A program made the translations under genes and the position numbers. Positions 1 through 8,993 of a stretch of DNA of 64,000 nt are shown here, in pieces. This DNA comes from Acetobacter fabarum. GTDB lineage: Bacteria > Pseudomonadota > Alphaproteobacteria > Acetobacterales > Acetobacteraceae. The notes beneath the pieces are model-generated. The model had not been told where the DNA came from. It ran no database searches and was given only the letters and a program-made list of their open reading frames with translations. Each line of letters opens with the position of its first letter. The stretch's first letter is position 1. The DNA is taken from the NCBI RefSeq assembly GCF_011516925.1, contig NZ_WOTG01000008.1, positions 1 through 64,000 on the forward strand, given 5' to 3'.

Positions 1-28
1 GCAGGTTCAAATCCTGCCCCCGCAACCA
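1..28 (+). tRNA. tRNA-fMet, 3' end only (partial at window edge)
   Basis: Only the T arm and the 3' acceptor strand are inside the window. The T stem pairs positions 1-5 with 13-17 around a TTCAAAT loop, followed by acceptor strand CCCCGCA, discriminator A and an encoded CCA at 26-28. The terminal CCCCGCAACCA is that of bacterial initiator tRNA, in which A72 cannot pair with C1; this is what separates it from elongator tRNAs. In many Alphaproteobacteria tRNA-fMet closes an rrn operon, so rRNA genes may lie just to the left (inference). A 14-nt copy of this 3' end recurs at 33272-33285. Confidence 0.88.
15..28 (+). repeat. Putative att core, left copy (tRNA-fMet 3' end)
   Basis: TGCCCCCGCAACCA is shared exactly with 33272-33285. 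tRNA 3' ends are standard targets of tyrosine integrases, and the left copy completes the tRNA, as expected of an attL. Looser similarity continues for about 100 bp beyond both copies, including a near-identical terminator. The two sites could therefore also be the ends of two rrn-linked tRNA-fMet loci. Confidence 0.5.
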
Positions 29-60
29 GATGAAGCAACAAGTCCTCAATAGGATACGAT

Positions 61-89
61 AAACCCGCCCAACCACGGCGGGTTTTTTT
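61..89 (+). terminator. Rho-independent terminator after tRNA-fMet
   Basis: A 9-bp perfect stem (61-69 with 77-85) and 7-nt loop are followed by a run of T to position 89. It lies 32 bp after the tRNA CCA and would end the tRNA or rrn transcript. A sister terminator with the same stem sits at 33312-33339. Confidence 0.9.
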
Positions 90-782
90 GTGGCTTGAAC
101 ACCGCAGGAAACACATAGGAAACAAATGGAAAAGTAATCAGGCGCAATTTTGTCGGTGTTCACGTCTGCGTGAGTTCCGGAGCCAACCTAGAATAGGCAC
201 GAGAAGCCACTTAAAAAGCGGGTCAACCGGTGAGTGAATGGCGAATACGTCTTACCCGGGGCGCCCAGATCATAGCTTCTCGGTGCACACCGGGTGCTGC
301 GAGTGTTTTGCCGGCAGTGTCTCCAGTGATTAGACCGCTATCAAGCTCTTCACAGAGAGCGTTGAGCGGCCATTCCACCATCCCGCCGTATTTTCGATTG
401 CCACGTATAAACATAGTATCTCTGGTCCTGAGCCTGCGGCATAAATATGTAGCCGCAGAACATGTCTGACCCCCCTTCAGGATCCCGATGACATGATTCT
501 GGGTATTTTTTAATGTCAGTTTTCAGGGCACAGACTTCACTTCAATCCAAAGTCTAGTTCATGGGAAGACATAGAATACCTTAAGTTTTACAGCTTCAAA
601 TCGTTATACATTTATGTGCTGCGCTCATGATTATATGCATTAAATTAGGGCTAATTTTCTATTCTGAAAAATAATAACATAAGAGTTCACGCCGTTGAAT
701 GGACTGAAAACAAAAATCTGGATTGGTGAATTACGTCACCATTCATAATGATTTTGTACAAAATCAATAATGGGAGGTTTAC
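90..782. other. Non-coding or unassigned stretch
   Basis: About 690 bp separates the tRNA terminator from the first recognised gene. Overlapping short ORFs on both strands (around 223-469) resemble no family I know. The right part (480-760) is AT-rich and probably carries the promoter of the molybdenum enzyme operon; I could not place convincing -35/-10 elements. A clear ribosome binding site GGGAGG lies at 772-777. Confidence 0.5.
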
Positions 783-1247
783 ATGGAGTTGAACATCAAC
801 GGTATTCAGCACCATGTGGATGTCGAACCGGATACTCCCTTGCTCTGGGCTCTGCGCGACGACCTTGCGATGACGGGCACCAAGTATGGCTGTGGGCTGG
901 CGCAGTGCGGGGCCTGCACTGTGCTGGTTGACGGCCAGGCCGTGCGGTCCTGCGTGACACCTGTTGAAAAAGTGGCAGGAGCGTCGATCACGACCATCGA
1001 GGCGATCGAGCAGGATGATCTTGGCAAGCGTGTGGTTGCTGCATGGGTGAAACATCAGGTGCCGCAGTGTGGTTACTGCCAGTCCGGGCAGGTCATGGCC
1101 GCGACCTCACTGCTCAGGCAGGTTCCCCACCCCACGGATGCCGACATCGACGCAGCGATGGTCAATCTCTGCCGCTGCGGAACCTATAACGCCATTCGTG
1201 CCGCTATTCATGATCTGGCGTCCGGTTCAACGGACGGGGGAGCATAA
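783..1247 (+). CDS. Molybdenum hydroxylase small subunit, two [2Fe-2S] clusters (IorA / AldG type)
   Basis: The 154-aa protein is the iron-sulfur subunit of a xanthine-oxidase-family enzyme and passes electrons from the molybdenum site to a cytochrome. A plant-type [2Fe-2S] motif CGLAQCGACTVLVDG with a further C lies near residues 38-60. The second, alpha-helical cluster is CGYCQSGQ around residue 98 plus NLCRCGTY around 132. No signal peptide is visible, so export would be by hitch-hiking on the Tat signal of the next subunit. Its stop is 2 bp before the start of that gene. The order FeS subunit, Mo subunit, cytochrome c is that of isoquinoline 1-oxidoreductase and of the aldehyde dehydrogenase AldFGH of acetic acid bacteria. 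The substrate cannot be read from sequence. Confidence 0.9.
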   Translation: MELNINGIQHHVDVEPDTPLLWALRDDLAMTGTKYGCGLAQCGACTVLVDGQAVRSCVTPVEKVAGASITTIEAIEQDDLGKRVVAAWVKHQVPQCGYCQSGQVMAATSLLRQVPHPTDADIDAAMVNLCRCGTYNAIRAAIHDLASGSTDGGA

Positions 1248-1249
1248 GA

Positions 1250-3505
1250 ATGGTGAACGGTCTTTTTGATGATGCTCCCCTGATGCAGCAGGGCCCGGTC
1301 AATCTGTCCAGACGACGCTTTATGCTGACATCCGCAGGCGCTGCAACGGGTGCATTCGTGCTGGGTTTCGGTCTGCCGGCCCGACAGGCGCGCGCTCAGG
1401 CTGCGAAGGGACCAAAATATCGGGGAACACAGGTCCCAGCCTTCCTGGAAATCCGTCCGGATAACACCGTGCGCCTGCAAAGCCCCTTCATTGAAGGCGG
1501 GCAGGGAACGTTCACTGCCATGGCACAGATCGTCGGCGAGGAACTGGACGCGGACCCTTCGACTTTCCTTGTTGAAAATGCCCCGGCAGGGGATGAATAC
1601 GCTGTGATGGATAGCGGTATGCGCATCACGGGCGGGAGCATGTCGGTGCGGAACGGCTATCCGGCCATGCGGCGTCTCGGTGCGCTCGGACGTGAGATGC
1701 TACTTCAGGCCGGGGCGCAGCATCTGGGTGTTCCCGTGTCAGAGCTGACCACTCAGCCGGGACAGGTCGTTCATGCCGCATCGGGCCGAACGGTCAATTA
1801 TGGAGACCTAGCGCATGTGGCCATGGATCTCCCGGTGCCTGATCCGGCCAGTGTAAAGCTGAGAGATCCGTCGCAGTTCCGCTGGATCGGCAAGTCGGTC
1901 AAGCGGCTGGATATCTACGGAAAATCGACAGGCAAGGTCGACTACGCAATTGATGTGCGGGTTGATGGCATGCTGCACGCAGCGGTCCAGCATGCGCCGC
2001 GTCTTGGCATGACGGTTGGCTCCATCCGCAACGAAGAACAGGTGCGCCAGATGAAGGGTGTTCACTCCGTTCATCGTCTGCCGGGAGCGGCGGCGGTCGT
2101 GGCCGAGCGGTGGTGGCACGCCAGACGCGGGGTTGAAGCTCTGCTGGTGAACTGGGTCGAGGCTGAACCGGGGGCAGCCTCAGACATTCGTGTGATGCCA
2201 GCGGATTTTTCGACGGAAGAGTTCAGGAAGCATCTGGCGACAGTATCCGGGAAAGAAGAGAACGCGGAGACCAGAGGCGATGTGACGCGCGGATTGAAAA
2301 ACGCCCATACAGTCGTCGAGGCAACGTATTTCAGCCAGTACGTGAACCATGGGCAGCTTGAGCCTCCTTCCGCACTGGCACGGTATAATCCCGATGGAAC
2401 ACTCGACATCTGGCTCCCCAACCAGGCCCCCGACATGTTCCGTGCCGATATGGCCAGGCGCACCGGGATGGATGCCGAAAAGATCACGATTCATTCACCG
2501 TTACTGGGTGGGTTTTTCGGACGTCATTTCCTTTACGACCATGGTAGCCCCTATCCGCAGGCCATTGCGCTCGCCAAAGCGACGGGTCGGCCCATCAAGC
2601 TGATCTGGACCCGTGAGGAAGAGTTCCTGCGCGATGCCCTGCGTCCCATGGCGGCCGTGCGGTTCCGTGCGGGGCTTGATGCCACTGGTCGTCCTGTTGC
2701 GCTTGACGTCGTCAGCGCTACGGAAGGAGCAACGGAAGGTCTCGGGACGAAGCGCGGAAAAGACCTTGACCCGACAGCCCTCGAAGGACTGACCAACAAG
2801 GCCTACGATATTCCCGACCGTCGGATCGCCCAGTTGTTCGTCAGAAATCCGGCGACGCTGGGATACTGGCGTTCCGTCGGGAATTCCATGAATGACTTTC
2901 TCTATGAAACATTTCTGGACGAACTTGCGGACAAGGGACATCAGGACCCCTACGAGCTTCGGTTACACCTGCTCCGGGACAACAGGCGTCTGACGACTTT
3001 GCTCAAGGCGGTCGCAGACCTGTCGGGCGGCTGGAAGCGTGGCCCGTTTACGGCGGCAGATGGTTCACGCCGTGCGCGCGGGATTGGCATGGCGTCACCT
3101 TTCGGGTCTGAAGCTGCGGCGATTGCGGAAGTGTCGATCGAAAACGGGCGTGTCAGGGTGCACGAGGTCTGGGAAGCCATCGACCCTGGAAAGGTCGTGA
3201 ACCCCGCGATTGTGGAAGGGCAGGTCAATGGAGCCATAGCTCTCGGACTGTCTCAGGTGCTTCTTGAAGAGACTGTTTACGAGAACGGTATGCCGCGTGC
3301 GCGGAACTATGATGGCTACCCAATTCTCGCTCTGAATCAGATGCCTCGTGTGCATGTGAAGATTGTCGAGAGTGGCGAGAAGATGGGTGGCGTCGGGGAG
3401 CCACCGCTGCCTGCCATCCCACCCGCGGTGGCGAACGCGGTTTCGACCCTGACCGGGCGGCGTATCCGAAGCATGCCGCTGTCACGTCATGATTTTGCAA
3501 GCTGA
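1250..3505 (+). CDS. Molybdopterin-binding large subunit of aldehyde/isoquinoline-type oxidoreductase
   Basis: The 751-aa catalytic subunit belongs to the xanthine oxidase family (IorB-like), which hydroxylates aldehydes or N-heterocycles. A Tat signal with SRRRFMLTSAG lies at about residues 20-31, followed by a hydrophobic stretch and an ARAQA cleavage site, so the complex works in the periplasm. Family motifs include the GGFFGRHF molybdopterin loop near residue 420 and GGVGEPPLPAIPPAVANA near the C-terminus, with the catalytic Glu in VGEPPLP. Length is normal for single-chain IorB proteins. It is encoded 2 bp after the FeS subunit and 57 bp before the cytochrome. In acetic acid bacteria such complexes oxidise aldehydes and feed electrons to ubiquinone. 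An aldehyde is the likelier substrate by context, but this is inference. Confidence 0.9.
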   Translation: MVNGLFDDAPLMQQGPVNLSRRRFMLTSAGAATGAFVLGFGLPARQARAQAAKGPKYRGTQVPAFLEIRPDNTVRLQSPFIEGGQGTFTAMAQIVGEELDADPSTFLVENAPAGDEYAVMDSGMRITGGSMSVRNGYPAMRRLGALGREMLLQAGAQHLGVPVSELTTQPGQVVHAASGRTVNYGDLAHVAMDLPVPDPASVKLRDPSQFRWIGKSVKRLDIYGKSTGKVDYAIDVRVDGMLHAAVQHAPRLGMTVGSIRNEEQVRQMKGVHSVHRLPGAAAVVAERWWHARRGVEALLVNWVEAEPGAASDIRVMPADFSTEEFRKHLATVSGKEENAETRGDVTRGLKNAHTVVEATYFSQYVNHGQLEPPSALARYNPDGTLDIWLPNQAPDMFRADMARRTGMDAEKITIHSPLLGGFFGRHFLYDHGSPYPQAIALAKATGRPIKLIWTREEEFLRDALRPMAAVRFRAGLDATGRPVALDVVSATEGATEGLGTKRGKDLDPTALEGLTNKAYDIPDRRIAQLFVRNPATLGYWRSVGNSMNDFLYETFLDELADKGHQDPYELRLHLLRDNRRLTTLLKAVADLSGGWKRGPFTAADGSRRARGIGMASPFGSEAAAIAEVSIENGRVRVHEVWEAIDPGKVVNPAIVEGQVNGAIALGLSQVLLEETVYENGMPRARNYDGYPILALNQMPRVHVKIVESGEKMGGVGEPPLPAIPPAVANAVSTLTGRRIRSMPLSRHDFAS

Positions 3506-3562
3506 GACTTTGATCGTCGTCTGGCACGTCCCGCGTGCAGCAGAAAGAGTGCGGAACTGAAC

Positions 3563-4924
3563 ATGACTAACCGCCTGAAGAAAATTTTCGCAGTCGTGAT
3601 CCCTGCGTCGGCTGTTCTGGCTGCGGGAGCGGCATGGTTCGTGACCCGTCTCCCTGCGTCGTCCTTTGAGAAAACCGGTTCTCAGGAAGAGCCGTCGGCG
3701 CAACTCGTGGCGCGAGGGGAGTATGTGTCCCGTCTGACGGATTGCGTGGCCTGTCACAGTGTGCCGGGTGGGGCAGCCTATACCGGGGGCCTGAAGATGG
3801 TGACGCCGATGGGCGCAATCTTCGCCACGAACATCACGCCTGACCGTGAGACGGGGATCGGTGCCTATACGCTGGCGGATTTCGACAGGGCGCTTCGTTC
3901 CGGCGTGGCAAAGGATGGGCACCGTCTTTATCCGGCCATGCCCTATCCGTCCTATGCCAAGCTTTCTGACGATGATGTCAAAGCGCTTTATGCCTATTTC
4001 ATGAAGGGCGTCCCGGCCGTTCATCAGGAAAACCGTGAAAGCACGATCCCCTGGCCGCTGAACATGCGCTGGCCTCTGGCTTTCTGGAATGTGGTTTTTG
4101 CCCCGTCAGACGTTTATCGCCCGGACACGTCGAAAGATGCCCAATGGAACCGCGGGGCCTATCTTGTTGAAGGGGCGGGGCACTGCGGGGCCTGTCATAC
4201 GCCGCGAAGTCTGGCCTTCAACGAAAAGGGGACAGACAGCCATAGTGCGGCCTTTGTCTCCGGCGCTCTGATCGATGGTTGGTTCGCGCCTAGCCTGCGC
4301 AACGACCCCAATACGGGGCTGGGCCGGTGGAGTGAGGACGATATCTTCCGTTTTCTCAAGACCGGCCGGAACGACCATGCCGTCGTGTTCGGCTCCATGA
4401 CAGAGGCTTTCAACAACTCGACGCAGTTTTTCTCGGATGATGATCTGCGGGCAGTTGCGCATTATCTCAAGTCTCTGCCTGGCAACGCGCAACGTGACGG
4501 AACGCCGTGGAAGTATGAGCCGACACAGGCTGCGGTTGTCCAACCCGCCGGACGGCAGGGCATCCCCGGTGCGCAGACCTACATGGCGAAATGCAGCTTC
4601 TGTCATGGCACGGATGGGCGCGGGCAGGGGCAGTGGGTTCCGCCGCTGGCAGGAGCAGCTTCGTCTCTGGTGCCGGACAGTTCCTCTTCCATCAACGTCA
4701 CACTCAACGGGTCTGGTCGTGTCGTCGCGGCAGGTGTGCCGGATTCCTATCGGATGCCGTCATATCGCGAGCAGCTCTCCGACGGGGAAATCGCAGATGT
4801 GCTGACTTTTATCCGATCCTCGTGGGGAAACCGGCAGCCTCCCGTGGCGAAGGGGGATGTGAAAAAACTCAGGGAGCAAACCGTTCCTGCCAGCAGCAGT
4901 CCAGTTATTTTGAAAACTCGTTGA
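3563..4924 (+). CDS. Tri-haem membrane-anchored cytochrome c
   Basis: The 453-aa protein has an N-terminal hydrophobic segment (about residues 8-28) that acts as signal or membrane anchor, and three CXXCH haem sites: CVACH near residue 62, CGACH near 209 and CSFCH near 346. Each lies in its own cytochrome c domain. It resembles the cytochrome subunits of gluconate, alcohol and aldehyde dehydrogenases of acetic acid bacteria, which carry electrons from the periplasmic catalytic subunit to ubiquinone. It is third in the operon that starts at 783. Methionine sixth ligands are plausible (for example the YPAMPY segment). Confidence 0.9.
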   Translation: MTNRLKKIFAVVIPASAVLAAGAAWFVTRLPASSFEKTGSQEEPSAQLVARGEYVSRLTDCVACHSVPGGAAYTGGLKMVTPMGAIFATNITPDRETGIGAYTLADFDRALRSGVAKDGHRLYPAMPYPSYAKLSDDDVKALYAYFMKGVPAVHQENRESTIPWPLNMRWPLAFWNVVFAPSDVYRPDTSKDAQWNRGAYLVEGAGHCGACHTPRSLAFNEKGTDSHSAAFVSGALIDGWFAPSLRNDPNTGLGRWSEDDIFRFLKTGRNDHAVVFGSMTEAFNNSTQFFSDDDLRAVAHYLKSLPGNAQRDGTPWKYEPTQAAVVQPAGRQGIPGAQTYMAKCSFCHGTDGRGQGQWVPPLAGAASSLVPDSSSSINVTLNGSGRVVAAGVPDSYRMPSYREQLSDGEIADVLTFIRSSWGNRQPPVAKGDVKKLREQTVPASSSPVILKTR

Positions 4925-4999
4925 ATTTCTCGGGGATTGAAAAAACGAGTGTTACGATGCCCGAGTGCAGGTGCCGAATGCGTGATGAAGGATGCCGAC

Positions 5000-5872
5000 A
5001 TGACACGAATTAATGCCAGTCTTTCCGGAGAGTTCCTGCTAGGCGGAGAAATTTCCGTTCATCGTCTAGGGTTTGGTGCAATGCGCCTTACCGGACCGGG
5101 TGTATGGGGAGAGCCTGAAGATCGGGAAGAGGCGCTGCGCGTCTTGCGCCGCCTGCCGGAAATCGGTGTCAATTTCATCGACACCGCGGACAGCTATGGC
5201 CCTTTCGTCAGCGAGGATCTGATTGCCGAGGCTCTGGCGCCTTACAGGGGCCTGACCATTGCGACGAAAGGCGGTCTGGTTCGTCCTGGCCGGACGGAAG
5301 GACAATGGCCGCAAGTCGGGGACCCAAACTATCTCGGGCAGGCTGTTCGTCTGAGCCTTCGGCGACTGAAGGTTGAGCGGATTGACCTCTGGTAGCTTCA
5401 CAGGATCGATCCCAAACGTCCCGCAGAGGAGCAGTTTGAGACCATTCGCTCCTTTATCGATCAGGGCTTCATCCGGTATGCCGGGCTGAGTCAGGTATCG
5501 GTCGCGGAGATTGAGGATGCCAGAAAGATATTCCCGGTCGCTACTGTTCAGAACCGGTACAATCTGACCGACCGTGCGGACGAAGATGTGCTGGAATACT
5601 GTGAAGCCAATGGCATTGGTTTTATGCCCTGGTTTCCTCTGGCGGCCGGCGAACTGGCAAAGCCGGGCGGGATTGTCGATAGCATTGCCAGAACACATGG
5701 TGCGACACCGGGTCAGATCGCATTGGCATGGCTCCTCAGGCGTAGTCCCGTGATGTTGCCCATTCCGGGAACCAGCCGTGTCAGCCATCTGGAAGAGAAC
5801 GTTGCTGCGGCTGCGATCACGCTTTCGGATGAAGAATTCGACCAGCTCGATGCCGCGTCGAGAAGTCTATAA
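5000..5872 (+). pseudogene. Aldo/keto reductase interrupted by one in-frame TAG
   Basis: One reading frame encodes a complete aldo/keto reductase of about 290 codons except for a TAG at 5393-5395. The N-terminal part has [10 protein letters not shown] (catalytic Asp and Tyr) and ATKGG (Lys). The part after the stop begins with LHRIDP, which holds the catalytic His, and ends in a normal [12 protein letters not shown] cofactor-binding C-terminus. The residue at the stop is usually Gln in this family, so a single CAG to TAG change is the simplest explanation. The start at 5000 follows GAAGGA. Neither half alone has a full TIM barrel with all four catalytic residues. It could be a recent inactivation or a sequencing error; nothing suggests recoding. 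Confidence 0.85.
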
Positions 5873-5882
5873 AAGGGTATCC

Positions 5883-5920
5883 TCCCCCTGACACAGGCAG
5901 GCGTGCTGGTGTCAGGGGGA
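5883..5920. terminator. Inverted repeat between convergent genes
   Basis: A 12-bp perfect stem (5883-5894 with 5909-5920) and 14-nt loop lie just after the aldo/keto reductase remnant and 26 bp before the end of the convergent aldo/keto reductase. Its position suggests a bidirectional terminator, but there is no strong T run. Confidence 0.55.
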
Positions 5921-5946
5921 AGTGGCAGTCGGAGGAGGGCCGGTTG

Positions 5947-6936
5947 TTACCAGGCGTAAGCTTCGGGTGCTTCACCGCCGGGGCCGGGCCAGATTTCATC
6001 CAGACGCTTCAATGTGTCTGGAGAGAGACTAACGTCCAGTGCTTTAAGACTGCTTGCCAACTGCTCCTGCGTGCGGGGGCCGACGATTGGGGCTGTCACG
6101 ACAGGGTTGTGGAGCAGCCAGGCCAGTGCGACGTCAGCGGGCTGTTCGCCAAGTTCCGCGCAGAGGGATTCATAGGCTTCAAGCTGTGGTCGGTATTTCT
6201 CGATTTCCTTGAGTTTGCTGGCTCTGCGCGTACCGTTTTCCTTACCAAGAACGCCACCGAGCAGACCGCCGCCAAGCGGGCTCCACGGGATGATGCCGAG
6301 ACCATGGTGCCGACAGGAGGGAATGACCTCAAGTTCGATCATGCGGGCGGTCAGGTTGTACAGGCTCTGTTCCGAGACCAGCCCCATGAAGTTCCGGGCT
6401 TTGGCCGCGGCCTGTGCGGTGGCAACGTGCCAGCCGCCGAAATTGCTGCTGCCGACATAAAGTACCTTGCCCTGCTGAACGAGCAGTTCCATTGCCTGCC
6501 AGATTTCTTCCCACGGTGTCCGGTGATCGATGTGGTGCATCTGATACAGATCGATATGATCTGTCTTGAGGCGTCGCAGGCTGTCCTCACAGGCCTTTCT
6601 GATGTGATAGGCTGACAGATATTTGTCGTTCGGACCCAGCCCCATCGGCTGGTACACCTTGGTGGACAGGACGATCTGGTTCCGGCGATTTGTATCTTTT
6701 GAGAGCCAGTTGCCGATGATCTCTTCGGACGTGCCAAAACCCTGTGCCATGTCCGGTGTTTGTGGCCCACCGTAAACGTCGGCGGTGTCGAAGAAATTGA
6801 TCCCGGAGTCCAGCGCAGCGTCCATGATGGTGAAAGCCGTTGGTTCATCCGTAACCATACCGAAATTCATGGTGCCCAGACAGAACTTACTGACTTTCAG
6901 ACCTGTCCGACCAAGATATGTATAGTGCATGGTCAA
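5947..6936 (-). CDS. Aldo/keto reductase, NADPH-dependent
   Basis: The 329-aa protein is a full-length aldo/keto reductase of the YhdN/Gsp69-like class. FFDTADVYGG near residue 52 holds the catalytic Asp and Tyr, STKVYQP near 90 the Lys, and YQMHHIDH near 131 the His. The C-terminal IVGPRTQEQL segment is the NADP-binding signature. It should reduce an aldehyde or ketone in the cytosol; the substrate is unknown. It converges with the broken aldo/keto reductase but is of a different subgroup, so it is not a simple duplicate. Confidence 0.9.
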   Translation of the reverse strand: MTMHYTYLGRTGLKVSKFCLGTMNFGMVTDEPTAFTIMDAALDSGINFFDTADVYGGPQTPDMAQGFGTSEEIIGNWLSKDTNRRNQIVLSTKVYQPMGLGPNDKYLSAYHIRKACEDSLRRLKTDHIDLYQMHHIDHRTPWEEIWQAMELLVQQGKVLYVGSSNFGGWHVATAQAAAKARNFMGLVSEQSLYNLTARMIELEVIPSCRHHGLGIIPWSPLGGGLLGGVLGKENGTRRASKLKEIEKYRPQLEAYESLCAELGEQPADVALAWLLHNPVVTAPIVGPRTQEQLASSLKALDVSLSPDTLKRLDEIWPGPGGEAPEAYAW

Positions 6937-7231
6937 TCCTTCCGTGTTTGATCGCGCCTCGTTACCGCTGTAAATTCCTTCCTGTTTTCGAATGACAGGA
7001 GCCTGAAGCGACCTTTCAGGTAACTATTTGGGCCGCCGATTATCCGTTGAAACAGCTCTGTCTATCGATCAGCTCTTGATGAAGGCGCTAATGAGGGAAA
7101 AGATAGCCCTTTTCCCAGGCAGGGATTAGCCCTTTCATTATAGACATGGTCATGAGGTATTCTCATGAGTGTGAGTAAACTGTGTATGGTTTAAAGCATC
7201 CTTACAACAGTGCCATTTTTACTCAATTACA

Positions 7232-8152
7232 TTAGTGGGGCATCGGATCTTCTTGACTGATACCGGGCAATTTTTCAGCCAAAGTATCGACGATTACACG
7301 CAGGCGTTTGGGTAATGTTGGCGTTTCTGGCCAGACAGCGAACGTGTCAACAGCAGTAGAGGGAAATCCGTCCAGGAGAGAGAGAAGGCGACCTTCATTC
7401 AGATGAGGTCTGATAAGCCAGTCAGGCAACCACGCAATCCCTAGTCCTGCAACGGCAGCATCGACAATCGCCTCGAGATTGTCGAACTGAAGACGCCACT
7501 TTAATTTACAGTTCTGTAGATTGCCGTCCAGATCCCTTAACTGCCACGGAAAAAGCCTGTTTGAACGCCAGTAAACCAGGGCATCGTGCATCTCAAGATC
7601 ATGAATTGTTTGAGGTTTGGCACGTTCGGAAAAATATGACGGCGCAGCACAAATAATTTTATTCTGACTGCATATTTTTCGAATGCGCAATCCGCTTCCG
7701 TCTGCGATCGGACCTTGGCGGATTGCCAGATCAAAACCTTCTCCTATCACGTCCACAAGGAGATCGCTGAAGCGCAAATCAAGATCAAGATTGGGATATT
7801 GGCGAGCCAGTTCCAAAAGAATCGGTGTGACGCAATGGCGACCAAACAAGATTGGCATCGACATGCGAACCTTGCCAACAACGTCGGTACGACCCGCGAG
7901 GAGCAGTTCTTCTCCCGAGCGTAATTCCTTAAGGGCGCGTCGACATTTATCGTAATAGATCTGCCCTTCTTCGGTCAGGGTGAGAACGCGCGTCGTCCGG
8001 TTGAAGAGTCTGGCGTCAAGCCGTTCCTCCAGTCGTGCCACGGCCTTTCCCACAGCGGAGCGCGACAAACCGAGACGTTCTGCCGCGCGGGAGAAACCGC
8101 CTGCCTCAACGGCTTCGACAAAGACGGATATATTTTCAAGGCGGTGGTGCAT
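7232..8152 (-). CDS. LysR-family transcriptional regulator
   Basis: The 306-aa protein has the usual LysR layout: an N-terminal winged HTH (FSRAAERLGLSRSAVGKAVARLEERL, quoted here in part, residues about 19-45) followed by a periplasmic-binding-like effector domain (about 90-300). The C-terminus is proline-rich and ordinary. It is transcribed away from the flavodoxin/CMD/MFS operon at 8320. The 167-bp divergent region holds inverted and direct repeats that look like its operator. By analogy with neighbours of this type it may respond to an electrophile or quinone. The effector is not visible. Confidence 0.92.
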   Translation of the reverse strand: MHHRLENISVFVEAVEAGGFSRAAERLGLSRSAVGKAVARLEERLDARLFNRTTRVLTLTEEGQIYYDKCRRALKELRSGEELLLAGRTDVVGKVRMSMPILFGRHCVTPILLELARQYPNLDLDLRFSDLLVDVIGEGFDLAIRQGPIADGSGLRIRKICSQNKIICAAPSYFSERAKPQTIHDLEMHDALVYWRSNRLFPWQLRDLDGNLQNCKLKWRLQFDNLEAIVDAAVAGLGIAWLPDWLIRPHLNEGRLLSLLDGFPSTAVDTFAVWPETPTLPKRLRVIVDTLAEKLPGISQEDPMPH

Positions 8153-8163
8153 GGTGCCCTTAT

Positions 8164-8224
8164 TGTAGAATCATACGCTCATATTATGGGAATGGATTTC
8201 GCCACACGCTCATATAATTCTACA
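8164..8224. promoter_or_regulatory. Candidate LysR operator in divergent promoter region
   Basis: TGTAGAAT at 8164-8171 and its exact complement ATTCTACA at 8217-8224 flank two near-identical 13-mers, ACGCTCATATTAT at 8175-8187 and ACGCTCATATAAT at 8206-8218. The spacing and the T-N-A content fit LysR recognition and activation sites controlling both the regulator and the divergent operon. Binding is inferred. Confidence 0.55.
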
Positions 8225-8319
8225 TTATAAACTTACCGAGGCCCAGCGTGGAGTTGGTCGGAAGAGTGTCGCTCTTTGCCCGCCCTCTGCGGCAAAAACA
8301 TAGTGCAGGATTATCTATC

Positions 8320-8904
8320 ATGCTGATTTCTATCGTATATCATAGTGGTTACGGCCATACCGCGAGGCAGGCAGAAGCGGTTGCGGAAGGCGCGCGTCGC
8401 ATGGCGGGAGCCGATGTGAAGCTGATTTCAATCGGTGACGGGGAGATTCCCTGGGACACGTTGGAAGCCAGTGACGCGATTATCTTTGGTTCGCCGACCT
8501 ATAACGGCCTGATCAGCGCGAAATTCAAGGAATTCATGGAAGCCTCGACCAAGACGGCATGGTTCGAACAGAAATGGCTTAACAAGATTGCGGCGGGGTT
8601 CACCAACTCTGGTGCACAGCACGGCGACAAGCTCAACTCGCTGGTGTCCATCGCGCTCTTTGCTGCCCAGCATGGCATGACGTGGGTCAATCTCGGCCTG
8701 ATGCCCGGCAACAGCAGCAGCACCGGCAGTGTGAACGATCTGAACCGCATCGGAAGCTGGCTGGGTGCCATGGCGCAGTCCAACAATGATCAGGCCCCGG
8801 ATGTGACGCCGATCAAGAGCGATCTCGACACGGCAGCCCACCTTGGACAGCGCGTGGCGGAAATCACCCAGCGCTTTGTCTCGGGTTCAACACAGAGCAA
8901 GTAA
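8320..8904 (+). CDS. Flavodoxin-fold NAD(P)H oxidoreductase (WrbA/NmoB-like)
   Basis: The start at 8320 gives a 194-aa protein that opens with the FMN phosphate loop YHSGYGHTARQA; an AGGA lies 9 bp upstream. FGSPTYNGLISAKFKEF around residue 62 is the second FMN-binding loop of WrbA-type proteins. Such enzymes reduce quinones or azo compounds by two-electron transfer and limit redox cycling. The gene heads a three-gene set (with a CMD-family protein and an MFS pump) divergent from a LysR regulator, which suggests quinone or xenobiotic detoxification coupled to export. Confidence 0.85.
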   Translation: MLISIVYHSGYGHTARQAEAVAEGARRMAGADVKLISIGDGEIPWDTLEASDAIIFGSPTYNGLISAKFKEFMEASTKTAWFEQKWLNKIAAGFTNSGAQHGDKLNSLVSIALFAAQHGMTWVNLGLMPGNSSSTGSVNDLNRIGSWLGAMAQSNNDQAPDVTPIKSDLDTAAHLGQRVAEITQRFVSGSTQSK

Positions 8905-8993
8905 CTTTTGGAACGTTCGGCTATGCCGCGTATGCGGCAGCGGAAGAGCATCGTCTCTTTCGCTTCGAGCGGTGTCATGGAGGAAGCAAGACG

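Noticed and set aside
223-469. Overlapping ORFs of 63 and 79 codons on opposite strands after the tRNA
   Set aside because: No family motif, no clear ribosome binding site, and each is antisense to the other; treated as non-coding.
5000-5872. TAG read through as an amino acid in the aldo/keto reductase
   Set aside because: No recoding signal is visible and other genes here use TAG as a normal stop (for example hupT and hupU).
5944-6615. Plus-strand ORF of 223 codons
   Set aside because: It is antisense to the well-supported aldo/keto reductase at 5947-6936 and has no domain signature.
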